The notes under the pieces were generated by a model. The model was not told where the DNA came from and did no database searches. It was given only the letters and a program-made list of their open reading frames with translations. The position numbers and the translations under genes are program-made. 40,002 bases of DNA, taken from Bacteroidetes bacterium UBA2322. GTDB lineage: Bacteria > Bacteroidota > Bacteroidia > Chitinophagales > UBA2359. The stretch lies in the NCBI GenBank assembly GCA_002345145.1, contig DDVC01000059.1:1-40002 (forward strand), given 5' to 3'. This document shows positions 1 to 8,591 of this stretch, piece after piece; the first letter of the stretch is position 1, and each line of letters starts with the position of its first letter.

Positions 1-258
1 TACGTTTGTAAGTTGACTTTTTACAGTTATCAAGACACTTTTTGTGGTTATCAAGACACTTTTTGTGGTTATCAAGACACTTTTTACAGTTATCAAGACA
101 CTTTTTGTGGTTATCAAGACACTTTTTACAGTTATCAAGACACTTTTTATTGTTGTCAAGACACTTTTTGTGGTTGTAAATTCATCGGGCAGATTTGTAA
201 GGTCATCGGGCAACACATCGGCACGTTTTTCTTTTCCGCAAAAAAAACGTACCCACAT
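1..258 (-). CDS. Partial ORF with 7-residue tandem repeats, runs off left edge
   Basis: Reading the minus strand from an ATG at 258-256 gives 86 codons with no stop before the window edge. The N-terminal part contains RADVLPDDLTNLPDEF, an ordinary-looking protein composition. It then runs into seven heptads of the form K-S-V-L-I-T-T/V/I, encoded by the 21-bp tandem repeat. The variable last residue is always T, V or I, a conservative exchange. I do not recognise a family, and no function is proposed. The plus strand is also open through the repeat because 21 is a multiple of three, but there the non-repeat flank translates to low-quality sequence, so I favour the minus strand. The C-terminus lies outside the window. 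It could be non-coding repeat DNA. Confidence 0.4.
   Translation of the reverse strand, partial: MWVRFFCGKEKRADVLPDDLTNLPDEFTTTKSVLTTIKSVLITVKSVLITTKSVLITVKSVLITTKSVLITTKSVLITVKSQLTNV
26..172. repeat. Seven tandem 21-bp units
   Basis: Seven head-to-tail units begin at 26, 47, 68, 89, 110, 131 and 152, each close to GTTATCAAGACACTTTTT plus three variable bases. A degenerate eighth unit starts at 173. The variable triplets in order are gtg, gtg, aca, gtg, aca, att, gtg. The 18-base core is invariant except for the last unit (GTTGTC). There are no unique spacers, so this is a minisatellite and not a CRISPR array. Confidence 0.9.
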
Positions 259-364
259 TCCAACGGCTAACGGGGTTCTATCCACACTATAAAACACTAC
301 CACCTCCCCACCTCTGCCCAATAACAACGGCAGCCGTTACTCCCTATCACACAAAATTTTACCC

Positions 365-372
365 TACCTTTG
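365..372 (+). promoter_or_regulatory. Candidate Bacteroidota -7 box (TACCTTTG)
   Basis: TACCTTTG matches the Bacteroidota -7 consensus TAnnTTTG. It lies about 175 bases upstream of the dehydrogenase ATG at 548. No convincing TTTG box is seen 19-21 bases further upstream, so confidence is limited. Apart from this site I see nothing else in 293-547. Confidence 0.4.
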
Positions 373-547
373 CACCCGTTAGGTTGCCCGGCAGTTTTAC
401 CATAAACTACCCCAACCCTACCGGCGTTTTAAACACCAATGCGGTTCAACCACGCCGGCGCGGTTTTGCCTCAAAAGTTCCTCACACTTGCAGCGTTCCA
501 CTTTTCTGCCTGTTTTTATTCTAAAAACCCCCATTCAGCCCATACCC

Positions 548-3493
548 ATGCCCCGCCAAGCCCTAAAAACACAGCGCCCGCTGCTCACCCTGCAAAAACA
601 ACTATCGGGCGAGCTGCACTTTGACCAAACCATGCGCGCCCTCTACGCCACCGATGCTTCGGTATATAGGGAGTTGCCCTTAGCTGTTGCCCTGCCAAAA
701 ACCAACCAAGATATTCAGTTACTTATCCATTTTGCCCAGCGGCACCAAACCTCGCTCATTCCGCGCACTGCCGGCACCTCATTGGCGGGGCAATGCGTGG
801 GCAGCGGCATTGTGGTGGACGTTTCTAAGTATTTCAACCAAATTTTAGAGGTAAACCCTCACGAAAAATGGGTGCGCGTGCAGCCCGGCGTTATCCGAAA
901 CGACCTCAATAAATTTTTAGAGCCCTATGGGTTGTTTTTCAGTCCCAATACCTCTACCGCCAGCCGCGCCATGATAGGCGGCATGGTGGGCAATAACTCC
1001 TGCGGCTCCTATTCCATAGTGTATGGCACCACCCGAAACCACGTTTTAGAGCTAAAAACCCTATTATCTGATGGCTCTGAGGCGGTATTTGGCAATATAG
1101 ACCGCGCCACTTTTAGGCGAAAAGCCATTGGGAACACTTTAGAAAATCAAATTTACCGCCAAATAGCAACCGACCTCAGCCGTCCCGATGTGCAGGCAGA
1201 AATTCACCGCCAATTTCCGCACCCCCAAATTCACCGCCGCAACACCGGTTACGCCGTAGATGAACTGCTCAAAACCAACCCTTTTACTCCATCGGGACCC
1301 GATTTTAACTTCTGCTCTCTACTCTGCGGCTCAGAGGGCACACTGGCTATTGTTACCGAAATAAAACTCAGCCTTTCGCCCCTGCCACCGCCACATCAGG
1401 TATTGCTTTGCGCCCATTTTACCTCTGTAACCCAAGCCCTGCAAGCCACTTTGGTTGCCATGCAACACAGCCCCCGCGCCGTAGAACTGATGGATAAAAT
1501 AGTGCTCGATTGTACCAAAAACAATATAGAACAACAAAACAACCGATTTTTTGTAGAGGGCGACCCCGCCGCTATCCTCATTATTGAGTTTGCCCACCAA
1601 ACGCCCGATGCCGCTGCCCAACAAGCGCAAGCCCTCATTGCAGATTTTAAACAAAACGACTACGGTTATGCTTTTCCGTTAGTTTTTGCGCCGCACATCA
1701 ATAAGGTGTGGAAGCTGCGCGAAGCCGGCTTAGGTGTACTGGGCAATATGAAAGGCGATGCCAAACCCGTTGCCGTAATAGAAGACACTGCCGTTTGCCT
1801 GCCCGATTTGCCCGAATATATACGCCGGTTTACCCAAATAATGGCTACACACAACCAGCAAGCCGTTTATTATGCCCACGCCGGCGCCGGCGAGTTGCAC
1901 CTGCGCCCCATTTTAAACCTAAAAGACCCCCAACACCGCCGCCTGTTTAGGCAAATAGCGCAAGAGGTGGCAGCGTTGGTAAAAGAATTTGGCGGCTCGC
2001 TCAGCGGCGAACATGGCGATGGCAGGGTGCGCGCTGAGTTTATCCCGATGATGGTGGGCGAAAAAAATTACCAACTTTTTAAACGCATCAAGCAAACCTG
2101 GGACCCGGCAGGCATACTTAACCCGGGTAAAATAACCGATGCCCCGCCTATGGATACCCACCTCCGATACGAAGCCGAACAAGAAACCCCCATACACCAA
2201 ACCCTGCTCAATTTTGACGACACCGGCGGTTTTATGCGCGCCGCCGAACAATGCAACGGCTCAGGCGATTGCCGAAAATCGCACCTCAGCGGCGGAACCA
2301 TGTGCCCCAGCTACATGGCTACCCTAAACGAACAAGATACCACCCGCGCCCGCGCCAATATCTTACGAGAAATACTCACTGCCAACCACCATGAGCGCAA
2401 ACAAAACCCCTTTGATAGCCATGAAATTTACCAAGTCATGGATTTATGTATGTCGTGCAAAGGTTGCAAATCGGAGTGCCCCTCTAATGTGGATATTGCC
2501 ACCCTCAAAGCCGAGTTTTTGCACCAATACTACCAAACACACGGCATACCGCTTAGAGCAAAGGCTTTTGCCAATATAGGACGGTTAAACGGATTAGCCG
2601 CCCGTATGCCCCGATTGAGCAATTTTATGCTCACCAACCCATTCACCGGCAGCATTGCCAAAAAAATACTCGGCATAGCCCCACAGCGGCAATTGCCCAC
2701 CCTACACACCACTACTTTGCAAAACTGGTACAAAAAAAACGCCCGCCCACCCCAACACCCCAAAGGCACGGTTTACCTATTTTGCGATGAGTTTACCAAC
2801 TACAACGATGTGCCCGCAGGCATCAGCGCCATTCAACTCCTCCAACAACTGGGGTACACCGTTATCATACCCCCGCACGCCCACAGCGGACGCGCCCATA
2901 TTTCAAAAGGGCTGCTGCCACAGGCAAAACAATTAGCCAACCAAAATATAGCGTTACTTAAAAACCTCATCACCCCCGCCACCCCCCTCATCGGCATAGA
3001 GCCCTCAGCCATCTTGTCGTTCCGAGACGAATACCTGCGCCTCAGCACACCCGAAAACAGACAAGCCGCCCAACAATTAGCTCCCAACTGCCTCATGTTG
3101 GAAGAGTTTTTATACGCCGAAGCCCAAAAAGGCAACATTCAGCCCGATGATTTTACTACCCAACCCCGCCAAATACTGCTGCACGCCCACTGCCACCAAA
3201 AAGCGCTCGCCTCCGTACAAGCAACCGCTTTTGTATTGAGTTTACCCAAAAACTACACCGTACAGGTAATCCCATCGGGCTGCTGCGGCATGGCAGGCTC
3301 ATTTGGTTACGAAGCCGAACACTACCAAGTAAGCATGAACATAGGCAATTTGGTCTTATTTCCGGCGGTAAAAAACTGTCCCGATGAAACCCTTGTAGCC
3401 GCTCCCGGCACCAGTTGCCGGCACCAAATACACGATGGCGCCGGCAGAGTAGCCCTGCATCCGGCTCAAATTTTGTGGGAAGCTTTGGTATAA
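548..3493 (+). CDS. FAD-binding oxidase / 4Fe-4S dehydrogenase fusion (YdiJ / D-2-hydroxyacid dehydrogenase-like)
   Basis: A 981-residue cytosolic flavoprotein probably oxidising a D-2-hydroxy acid. The N-terminal FAD_binding_4 domain (about residues 45-260) carries PRTAGTSLAGQ and GGMVGNNSCGS. The FAD-oxidase C-terminal domain (about 295-535) carries YYAHAGAGELHLRP and SGEHGDG. Two Fe-S segments follow: CNGSGDC...MCPSY near 568, and the ferredoxin-type CMSCKGCKSECP near 634. A cysteine-rich CCG domain ends the protein (HAHCHQK near 879, GCCGMAGSFG near 912). GlcD-type and GlpC-type parts in one chain of about 1000 residues match E. coli YdiJ. I start at ATG 548; an in-frame TTG at 488 would add 20 residues lacking the domain. 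It stands alone with no operon partner. The substrate cannot be read from sequence. Confidence 0.88.
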   Translation: MPRQALKTQRPLLTLQKQLSGELHFDQTMRALYATDASVYRELPLAVALPKTNQDIQLLIHFAQRHQTSLIPRTAGTSLAGQCVGSGIVVDVSKYFNQILEVNPHEKWVRVQPGVIRNDLNKFLEPYGLFFSPNTSTASRAMIGGMVGNNSCGSYSIVYGTTRNHVLELKTLLSDGSEAVFGNIDRATFRRKAIGNTLENQIYRQIATDLSRPDVQAEIHRQFPHPQIHRRNTGYAVDELLKTNPFTPSGPDFNFCSLLCGSEGTLAIVTEIKLSLSPLPPPHQVLLCAHFTSVTQALQATLVAMQHSPRAVELMDKIVLDCTKNNIEQQNNRFFVEGDPAAILIIEFAHQTPDAAAQQAQALIADFKQNDYGYAFPLVFAPHINKVWKLREAGLGVLGNMKGDAKPVAVIEDTAVCLPDLPEYIRRFTQIMATHNQQAVYYAHAGAGELHLRPILNLKDPQHRRLFRQIAQEVAALVKEFGGSLSGEHGDGRVRAEFIPMMVGEKNYQLFKRIKQTWDPAGILNPGKITDAPPMDTHLRYEAEQETPIHQTLLNFDDTGGFMRAAEQCNGSGDCRKSHLSGGTMCPSYMATLNEQDTTRARANILREILTANHHERKQNPFDSHEIYQVMDLCMSCKGCKSECPSNVDIATLKAEFLHQYYQTHGIPLRAKAFANIGRLNGLAARMPRLSNFMLTNPFTGSIAKKILGIAPQRQLPTLHTTTLQNWYKKNARPPQHPKGTVYLFCDEFTNYNDVPAGISAIQLLQQLGYTVIIPPHAHSGRAHISKGLLPQAKQLANQNIALLKNLITPATPLIGIEPSAILSFRDEYLRLSTPENRQAAQQLAPNCLMLEEFLYAEAQKGNIQPDDFTTQPRQILLHAHCHQKALASVQATAFVLSLPKNYTVQVIPSGCCGMAGSFGYEAEHYQVSMNIGNLVLFPAVKNCPDETLVAAPGTSCRHQIHDGAGRVALHPAQILWEALV

Positions 3494-3665
3494 GGCTAAA
3501 CAGTTTGCCTGTTTGTGCCAACAAACTTTATACACAAAACAACCAAAAACTTAGCGTTTTTTGCATTTTTTTCTTTGCGTTATTTGGGTAAAAAACTACC
3601 AATTAACCTGCCAATACACCAATAAAAAAGTACCTAACCCGATACCAACATCATCAACTTTCTTC

Positions 3666-3777
3666 TTTGCGCCTTTGCGCCTTTGCGTGAAAAAAATCAG
3701 GCCGGTAAATCGCAATTATCCCAAAAATCTGTACTAATCAGCCCCAACCGTGTTATCCGTGTGCTAATTGCTGCCGG
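3666..3777. repeat. Dispersed intergenic repeat, copy A
   Basis: About 112 bases. It starts with TTTGCGCCTTTGCG, continues through AATCAGGCCGGTAAATCGCA and ends with GTGCTAATTGCTGCCGG. Nearly the same sequence recurs at 3812 and 4998. The order of segments is conserved, so this is one family and not chance low complexity. Confidence 0.9.
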
Positions 3778-3786
3778 ATATGGGTA

Positions 3787-3975
3787 GTTGGTACTAAGAA
3801 ACAATAACCAATTTGCGTTTTTGCGCCTTTGCGTGAAAAAAAATCAGGTCGGTAAATCGCAATTATCCCCAAAATCTGTACTAATCAGCCCCAACCGTGT
3901 TATCCGTGTGCTAATTGCTGCCGGTTTTGCGCCCTTGCCTTTGTGTCCATTTTACATCAAACTCGGAACACACCG
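3787..3975. repeat. Dispersed intergenic repeat, copy B (extended form)
   Basis: This copy shares an extra 5' segment with copy C (GTTGGTACTAAGAAACAATA at 3787 and 4973), the common core, and a weaker 3' extension around TTACATCAAAC. It lies upstream of the nuclease-like gene in the same orientation as copy C downstream, so the pair forms direct repeats around that gene. Confidence 0.88.
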
Positions 3976-4030
3976 GTAGGCAGTACAGCCTATGGCAGCA
4001 ATCCGGCAATTGCCAAAAAAGTTCCCTTTT

Positions 4031-4063
4031 TTTGTTTAGTTTTTCAAACATTTTGTATATTTG
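4031..4063 (+). promoter_or_regulatory. Bacteroidota promoter for the nuclease-like gene
   Basis: A TTTG box at 4031-4034, a 21-base spacer and TATATTTG at 4056-4063 fit the TTTG-N19-21-TAnnTTTG consensus of the Bacteroidota sigma factor. Transcription would start near 4070, leaving a leader of about 165 bases before ATG 4237. Confidence 0.75.
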
Positions 4064-4236
4064 TAGCGGAAAGTAGCAATTGGTAAAATTGGATTATTTT
4101 GTAATGGTCATTTCGAAAACATTTTATTGACCCAAAAAAACTCATAAAATTTAGCCCAATAGCTACAATCACTCGGTAGTCTTAAAAAGATATCACCAAC
4201 TATTTTATAGTTGTTACATTAACCAAACAATTTCCC

Positions 4237-4836
4237 ATGTCTTACGCCGATTTTACCTTCGCCAAGCTAAAACGCGATTACAACATTGAACAAAAAGATG
4301 GGTACTTGTTTAATAACCTCAGTATAGTTCCTATACAACCCTCTGAACGTTTACAACTTGATTTGCAAGAAGCAAAAGATACGCCTTTAATGACTGAGAA
4401 GGCTAAATCGGAATACATCATTGCCCCCATCACACGAGAACTCAAACGAAACAATCCTAACATCACTATATTTTCGGGTTACAGTCTTAACATTGAAGGG
4501 CAGAAGGAGTTAAACGGGATTCCCGATTTCTTAATTTCTGCCAAACCCGGACTTGTAGAACCGCAACGTCCCATTTTTTGCATTTTTGAATCAAAAAATA
4601 AAGCTGCCGAAGAAGGTTTTGCCCAATGCGCCGCCGAAATGTATGCAGCACACCTGTTCAACCAACAAAACAATGAGCCTGCCGAAACTATTTACGGAGC
4701 TGTAACCAACGCATTTGACTGGATTTTCTTAAAATTAGAAGACAGCACCATATTCATTGATAAAGAACGCTACTTTCTAAACCAACTACCCCAATTACTG
4801 GGAATTATGCAATACATAACTAACCAGTTCAAATAG
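4237..4836 (+). CDS. Small PD-(D/E)XK nuclease-like protein
   Basis: A 199-residue protein without signal peptide or membrane segment. GIPDF (Asp97), followed about 20 residues later by the hydrophobic strand IFCIFESKNK (Glu118, Lys120), fits the D-(x)n-ExK core of PD-(D/E)XK nucleases. QCAAEMY (Gln130, Tyr136) follows in the helix where RecB/Cas4-type members have a Q-xxx-Y motif. Glu59 in KSEYIIAP may be the preceding helical acid. The family assignment is inferred from motif order only. It is transcribed alone from its own promoter, with no methylase or specificity subunit nearby, and is bracketed by direct repeats B and C. It could be a solitary nuclease, a cassette gene or an inactive relative. 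Confidence 0.6.
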   Translation: MSYADFTFAKLKRDYNIEQKDGYLFNNLSIVPIQPSERLQLDLQEAKDTPLMTEKAKSEYIIAPITRELKRNNPNITIFSGYSLNIEGQKELNGIPDFLISAKPGLVEPQRPIFCIFESKNKAAEEGFAQCAAEMYAAHLFNQQNNEPAETIYGAVTNAFDWIFLKLEDSTIFIDKERYFLNQLPQLLGIMQYITNQFK

Positions 4837-5244
4837 CGTTTCCTATTCAAAACAGGTGCAGCCTGAGGTATAAATAGAGATATTCACCCCTATTTAAAGC
4901 AAAAAAAGCACACAGATAACGTGGATTAAACGGATAAACGCGGGTAAAAGGGTGGGTAGTTTTGAGATAGCAGTTGGTACTAAGAAACAATAACCAATTT
5001 GCGCCTTTGCGCCTTTGCGTGAAAAAAATCAGGTCGGTAAATCGCAATTATCCCAAAAATCTGTACTAATCAGCCCCAACCGTGTTATCCGTGTGCTAAT
5101 TGCTGCCGGTTTTGCGTATATATTGGTAATACGGACTTTTGCGTGTTATCTTACATCAAACTTGGGTTACACCCGCAAAAACCTAATGACCAAAAGTTGG
5201 TAAATAAGGTACAGAAAGTGAGATGTGCTGTAAAAGTAACTTGT
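4837..5244. other. Intergenic region containing repeat copy C
   Basis: No gene seen. Most of these ~400 bases are repeat copy C and its degenerate flanks. Upstream of it, 4905-4950 is a second typical spacer motif (cacagataacgtggattaaa-like). The nuclease-like gene (plus) and the TPR gene (minus) converge here. Confidence 0.6.
4973..5175. repeat. Dispersed intergenic repeat, copy C (extended form)
   Basis: The core 4998-5109 is nearly identical to copies A and B. The 5' extension (4973-4997) and 3' extension (to about 5175, including TTACATCAAAC) match copy B. B and C are direct repeats about 1.19 kb apart. Confidence 0.88.
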
Positions 5245-6882
5245 TTAAGGGAGCAATGATAGTTTGTTTTGCACTATTTGCAAGTTGTCTTTGTATATTG
5301 TTACTAAGGGCAACTGCTGCTCCAATTGGTGCCATAAAGCAACCGACAGCTCCAAATAGTGCCGAGCATTAAGATATTGGTCTTGTTTTAGGGCAATTTC
5401 ACCTAATTTGGCGTAACAGACCGCCATTCTGTATTTGTAATTAATGTTATCGGGATAGTTTTGGAGCAGTTCGCTGCTCAATTCAGCATCTTTTATAAAA
5501 TACTCAAAAGCCTTATTCCAATTACCTAAACTACTGTGCGTATCACCTAATCTTTCATAACTAAGAGCTAAGTTGTTTTTAAATTCTATGTTGTCGGAAT
5601 TGTCTTGGTATAATTCTTTGCTTAATTGATGGCCTCTTTCAAATAATCGTAGGGCTTTTTCTAAGTTACCCAAATTACTATATTTATCCCCTAACCATTG
5701 GTAGCTCTCCTCCAGTTTGGTTTTAAAGACAATACTATTACGTTTGCGTTGGTATAACTCTTCCAAAAGTTTGGTTCGGGCTTCAAAAAGCTGTAAGGCT
5801 TGCTCCACATTGCCCAAGTTGCTATGAGATGTTCCCAATTCGTTGTAGCTATCAGCCAAGCCGGATATAAATTCTGCGTTGTTGGGCTCGCTTTCAAGCA
5901 AATCTTCCATTAGCCGGTGGTATTGTTCAAAAAACTGCAAGGCTTTTTCCCAGTTGCACATACTGCCGTAAATTGTACCTAAGCGTTGTAGTGTAAGCGC
6001 TTGTTGGTACTTATTATTACCGGTTTCAAAAAAACGATAGGTTTCTTCAAAAATGGGCAGAGCTTGGTCTATCTTACCTATGGCAGTTAAAACATCGCCT
6101 TTTTCTAACCAAATCAAACCTTTATCGGTTTGTGGCGCTTGGGTTTCCCATTCATTTAAAAACCCAAGCGCCTCCTCATAATAACCGGCTTTAAGGGCAG
6201 ATCTTGTTATTTGAGGGTATAGAGTAAGGCGGTAGGCAATTTCATTTACGGGTGTTTTGGCCAACAGGTTTGTTAAGTCTTGATACTCTTGGTCAAATTG
6301 TTTTTGTGTAATAGGATTGTCATCAGACAAACTCAGCGATAATGACCGATGATAAGGCAAAAGAGGCAAGCTCGTTTCAGTTTTTTGGGTAGCGCTATCC
6401 ACTGCAATATCTAAAATCAAAGACCTAAACGACCATAAATCGGGCATTTTTTCCATAATTATTTTAGCATACAGCTCATCTGTAGTAGCAGGTATAAAAA
6501 CAAAAAGGGCAACAGGATACTTAGCCAGTTTGTCTCTGCGAAGATTTAGCCCTGCGGTAATACCTCTTTTTCTTTGATTTTCTAAGGCAAACTCGGGCGT
6601 TTCTTTTCCTTGGCTATCTAACTGCTCTTTTAGCAAGTAGTCAAAATTTTCAATAAACAAAAAACCCCGTTCCTGCAAAAAGTAGGCATCGGCAATAGTC
6701 TTGTAATCGGCTTTTTGAGCGTCAATTATCTGCAAAGGTCTATCCGGAAATTTAGCTTGAACATCTTTTTCAAGCTGCCGCACAATATCGTAATGATTGT
6801 ATCGTATAATTACAAACCTAAAAGCTTCTGCCCTAAGCATTTTAAACAAGGGCGTTGTTTCCTCTGCATAGTTACCCAACAT
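5245..6882 (-). CDS. TPR protein with N-terminal degenerate (inactive) STAND-like module
   Basis: 545 residues, cytosolic. The C-terminal part (about 195-545) consists of tetratricopeptide repeats, with recurring units such as LGDKYSNLGNLEKALRLFER and LGTSHSNLGNVEQALQLFE, i.e. a protein-binding solenoid. The first ~190 residues have no Walker A motif but keep a Walker B-like strand (FLFIENFDYLL) and the stretches LNLRRDKLAKYPVALFVFIP and MPDLWSFRSLI. These resemble the inactive STAND (iSTAND) modules described for bacterial conflict systems; that match is from memory, not a search. ATG at 6882 overlaps the end of the upstream ATPase by 11 bases, so the two are co-transcribed and probably translationally coupled. 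It likely acts as adaptor or sensor for that ATPase. Confidence 0.75.
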   Translation of the reverse strand: MLGNYAEETTPLFKMLRAEAFRFVIIRYNHYDIVRQLEKDVQAKFPDRPLQIIDAQKADYKTIADAYFLQERGFLFIENFDYLLKEQLDSQGKETPEFALENQRKRGITAGLNLRRDKLAKYPVALFVFIPATTDELYAKIIMEKMPDLWSFRSLILDIAVDSATQKTETSLPLLPYHRSLSLSLSDDNPITQKQFDQEYQDLTNLLAKTPVNEIAYRLTLYPQITRSALKAGYYEEALGFLNEWETQAPQTDKGLIWLEKGDVLTAIGKIDQALPIFEETYRFFETGNNKYQQALTLQRLGTIYGSMCNWEKALQFFEQYHRLMEDLLESEPNNAEFISGLADSYNELGTSHSNLGNVEQALQLFEARTKLLEELYQRKRNSIVFKTKLEESYQWLGDKYSNLGNLEKALRLFERGHQLSKELYQDNSDNIEFKNNLALSYERLGDTHSSLGNWNKAFEYFIKDAELSSELLQNYPDNINYKYRMAVCYAKLGEIALKQDQYLNARHYLELSVALWHQLEQQLPLVTIYKDNLQIVQNKLSLLP

Positions 6883-8227
6883 ATTGCTTATATAATTCAG
6901 AGGCTTCTACAATAGGATTTACCCGCTTATAAGTACCGTCATTGTACTCCAAAACAATCAACTTTTCTAATAAATCCTGCCATTCTTCATCAAAAGCAAC
7001 AGGCATTTCCTGTTCGTTGGCTTTTTTTAAGATTTTGAGTTTTTCAAGGTCTTTGTTAGAAACATATTGCGATGTTTCGGCGGCTAATTTTTTTATTGCC
7101 TTATCCATGTCTTTGCGGTAAATTTTATTAGTCTCATCGTCGGCATACATGTTGGCATACTCCAAAATTCTCAATAGCTCTCTTGGCGAACCGCCACCAT
7201 GTAATATAGCAGTTCTTACCGTTTCTATGCTATCAAAAAGAGCTTCATCTATGCGGCGGTACACAAACTCTGTAAAACGGCTGATGGCTTCTTCTACTAT
7301 AGTGTTGTTTCTTTCTCTAATTTTCACAAAAGGAAAAGAAACCACCTGACTAAATGATATTAACCTTTGCCGCTGCGAAACAAGCTCAATGGGCAGGGTA
7401 AATAGGGTATTAACCTTTATTTGCCTGATTCTGTTAGTTTCGTCTAAAATTATTTTTTTTCTAATGTCGGTAGTAGCTGTTTTTTCTAAACCATCTACAA
7501 TAAACAGCACTTCTTGGGCTATGTTAGCCTTTCTCAGTTTGATATTTACATGCTCTATAAACTGGTTAAATTTTAGGGCAAAATCGGTAAAATTGTTCTT
7601 AAATGTGGTTCTTATCTTATCAGCATTTTCTTTGCTGCCTGCTAAATTTGCTTTAAGTTTAGCCGTAATTCCTAAAAAACTCAACAAACCGGGTGTTTCA
7701 GCTTTCACCTCCACTTCAAAACCTCCCTCCTTTTTTATTACCTTATTCACTTCTTTTACCCGCTCGCCAAACCAAACAAACAAAGAGTCAAGAATATCGT
7801 CATCTAAATTCAGATTCCTCTTTTCAATTTCCTTGAACAGCCGCTCCAGTTGAAAAATCAGAATATCCATGTACTCCATATCATTCATATCTAAACCTTC
7901 ATCAAGATTACAAGTAACACATAAAAAACAATCTTTGTTATTCAGTTTATCAGCTATTTTAGCTAATTCGGTTGTTTTTCCTGAGCCTCGCATACCTGCC
8001 AAAAAAAGAATAACCTTATTAGTTTTATTGATTTCTCGGTTAAAAACAAAAGTTTTAGGATTAACATTCAGGGTCTTATAAATCATCCTGTCTTCAAAAT
8101 CGCCTCTAACATCTGAAAAATCAGTGTAAAACTCATGGTCGGGCGTAATAGGTACATCTAACCTTACAGCATTATCCACTTCGGAGAGCGTAACCGCTTT
8201 TTTGTATGAGCTATGTATATTTTCCAT
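6872..8227 (-). CDS. P-loop ATPase (AAA+/STAND-like), first gene of operon
   Basis: 451 residues, no signal peptide. Walker A is AGMRGSGKTTEL (about 77-88) and Walker B is EVLFIVDGLEK (239-249). A sensor-1-like strand (NTLFTLPIELV) follows, then a helical C-terminus with GGGSPRELLRILEYA, resembling the sensor-2/winged-helix junction of ORC/Cdc6-type and STAND ATPases. The long insert between the Walker motifs is charged and helical. It is the promoter-proximal gene of a two-gene operon with the TPR protein downstream (11-base overlap). An active ATPase next to a probably ATPase-dead STAND/TPR partner suggests a signalling or defence complex. No effector domain (nuclease, TIR, protease) is visible in either protein. 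Confidence 0.75.
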   Translation of the reverse strand: MENIHSSYKKAVTLSEVDNAVRLDVPITPDHEFYTDFSDVRGDFEDRMIYKTLNVNPKTFVFNREINKTNKVILFLAGMRGSGKTTELAKIADKLNNKDCFLCVTCNLDEGLDMNDMEYMDILIFQLERLFKEIEKRNLNLDDDILDSLFVWFGERVKEVNKVIKKEGGFEVEVKAETPGLLSFLGITAKLKANLAGSKENADKIRTTFKNNFTDFALKFNQFIEHVNIKLRKANIAQEVLFIVDGLEKTATTDIRKKIILDETNRIRQIKVNTLFTLPIELVSQRQRLISFSQVVSFPFVKIRERNNTIVEEAISRFTEFVYRRIDEALFDSIETVRTAILHGGGSPRELLRILEYANMYADDETNKIYRKDMDKAIKKLAAETSQYVSNKDLEKLKILKKANEQEMPVAFDEEWQDLLEKLIVLEYNDGTYKRVNPIVEASELYKQYVG

Positions 8228-8297
8228 GTTTCGGGTTTAAAAATCTTAAGTAAACAAGCCTTTTTTTATTGTTACAGTGTAGTTTTTTTAGCATAAG

Positions 8298-8329
8298 CAA
8301 AGGTAATGCCTCTTTTATGATAATCCAAA
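8298..8329 (-). promoter_or_regulatory. Promoter of the ATPase-TPR operon
   Basis: On the minus strand TTTG (8329-8326), a 20-base spacer and TACCTTTG (8305-8298) match the Bacteroidota consensus exactly. Transcription would begin near 8291, about 65 bases before the ATPase ATG at 8227. Confidence 0.75.
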
Positions 8330-8535
8330 CATAACTGCTTAAGAAGAAACAAAATCAGCCAAGAAGATAGCACACAGGCAAAACAGAGGTAGCAGCATTT
8401 CGGGTTTAAAACCTCTTGTGTGCAAAAGTTGTTCATAACCATTTTTTCGGCAAATCGGTTCAACTTGGTTATGTATTAAAGCACTCTTGCCGCTTTATCA
8501 CTTTTAGTTTCGGGGTCAGTTCTTCTTCCAACAAC

Positions 8536-8572
8536 AAAAATGCCGGCTACAAAATTGCAGCCGGCATTTTTT
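8536..8572 (-). terminator. Rho-independent terminator of the giant gene
   Basis: Perfect inverted repeat aaaaatgccggct / agccggcattttt with a 10-base loop, about 20 bases past the stop codon of the 4400-residue gene. A run of T follows on both strands, so it could act bidirectionally. Confidence 0.85.
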
Positions 8573-8591
8573 ATCCACAAGTTAGGCAAGA

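Larger units (their letters stand above)
3494..4236. other. Intergenic region with two dispersed repeats and a promoter
   Basis: No credible gene lies in these ~740 bases. The region holds repeat copies A and B (annotated separately) and, near its right end, a strong promoter for the nuclease-like gene. Short ORFs here, such as one starting at 3788, simply translate the repeat. Confidence 0.7.
8228..8591. other. Intergenic region: operon promoter and terminator
   Basis: No gene seen. It contains the promoter of the ATPase-TPR operon (8298-8329) and the terminator of the giant gene (8536-8572). Short ORFs here overlap the promoter and lack protein-like composition. Confidence 0.65.

Noticed and set aside
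26..172. CRISPR-like array of short repeats
   Set aside because: Units abut with only three variable bases; there are no spacers, leader or cas genes.
13..292. Plus-strand ORFs through the 21-bp repeat
   Set aside because: Open only because the unit length is divisible by three; the flanking translation is poor and the minus strand reads better.
3788..3979. 63-residue plus-strand ORF
   Set aside because: It is the translation of dispersed repeat copy B; a similar ORF arises from copy C at 5015.
8272..8463. 63-residue minus-strand ORF in the gap upstream of the ATPase
   Set aside because: It overlaps the consensus operon promoter and has no recognisable domain.
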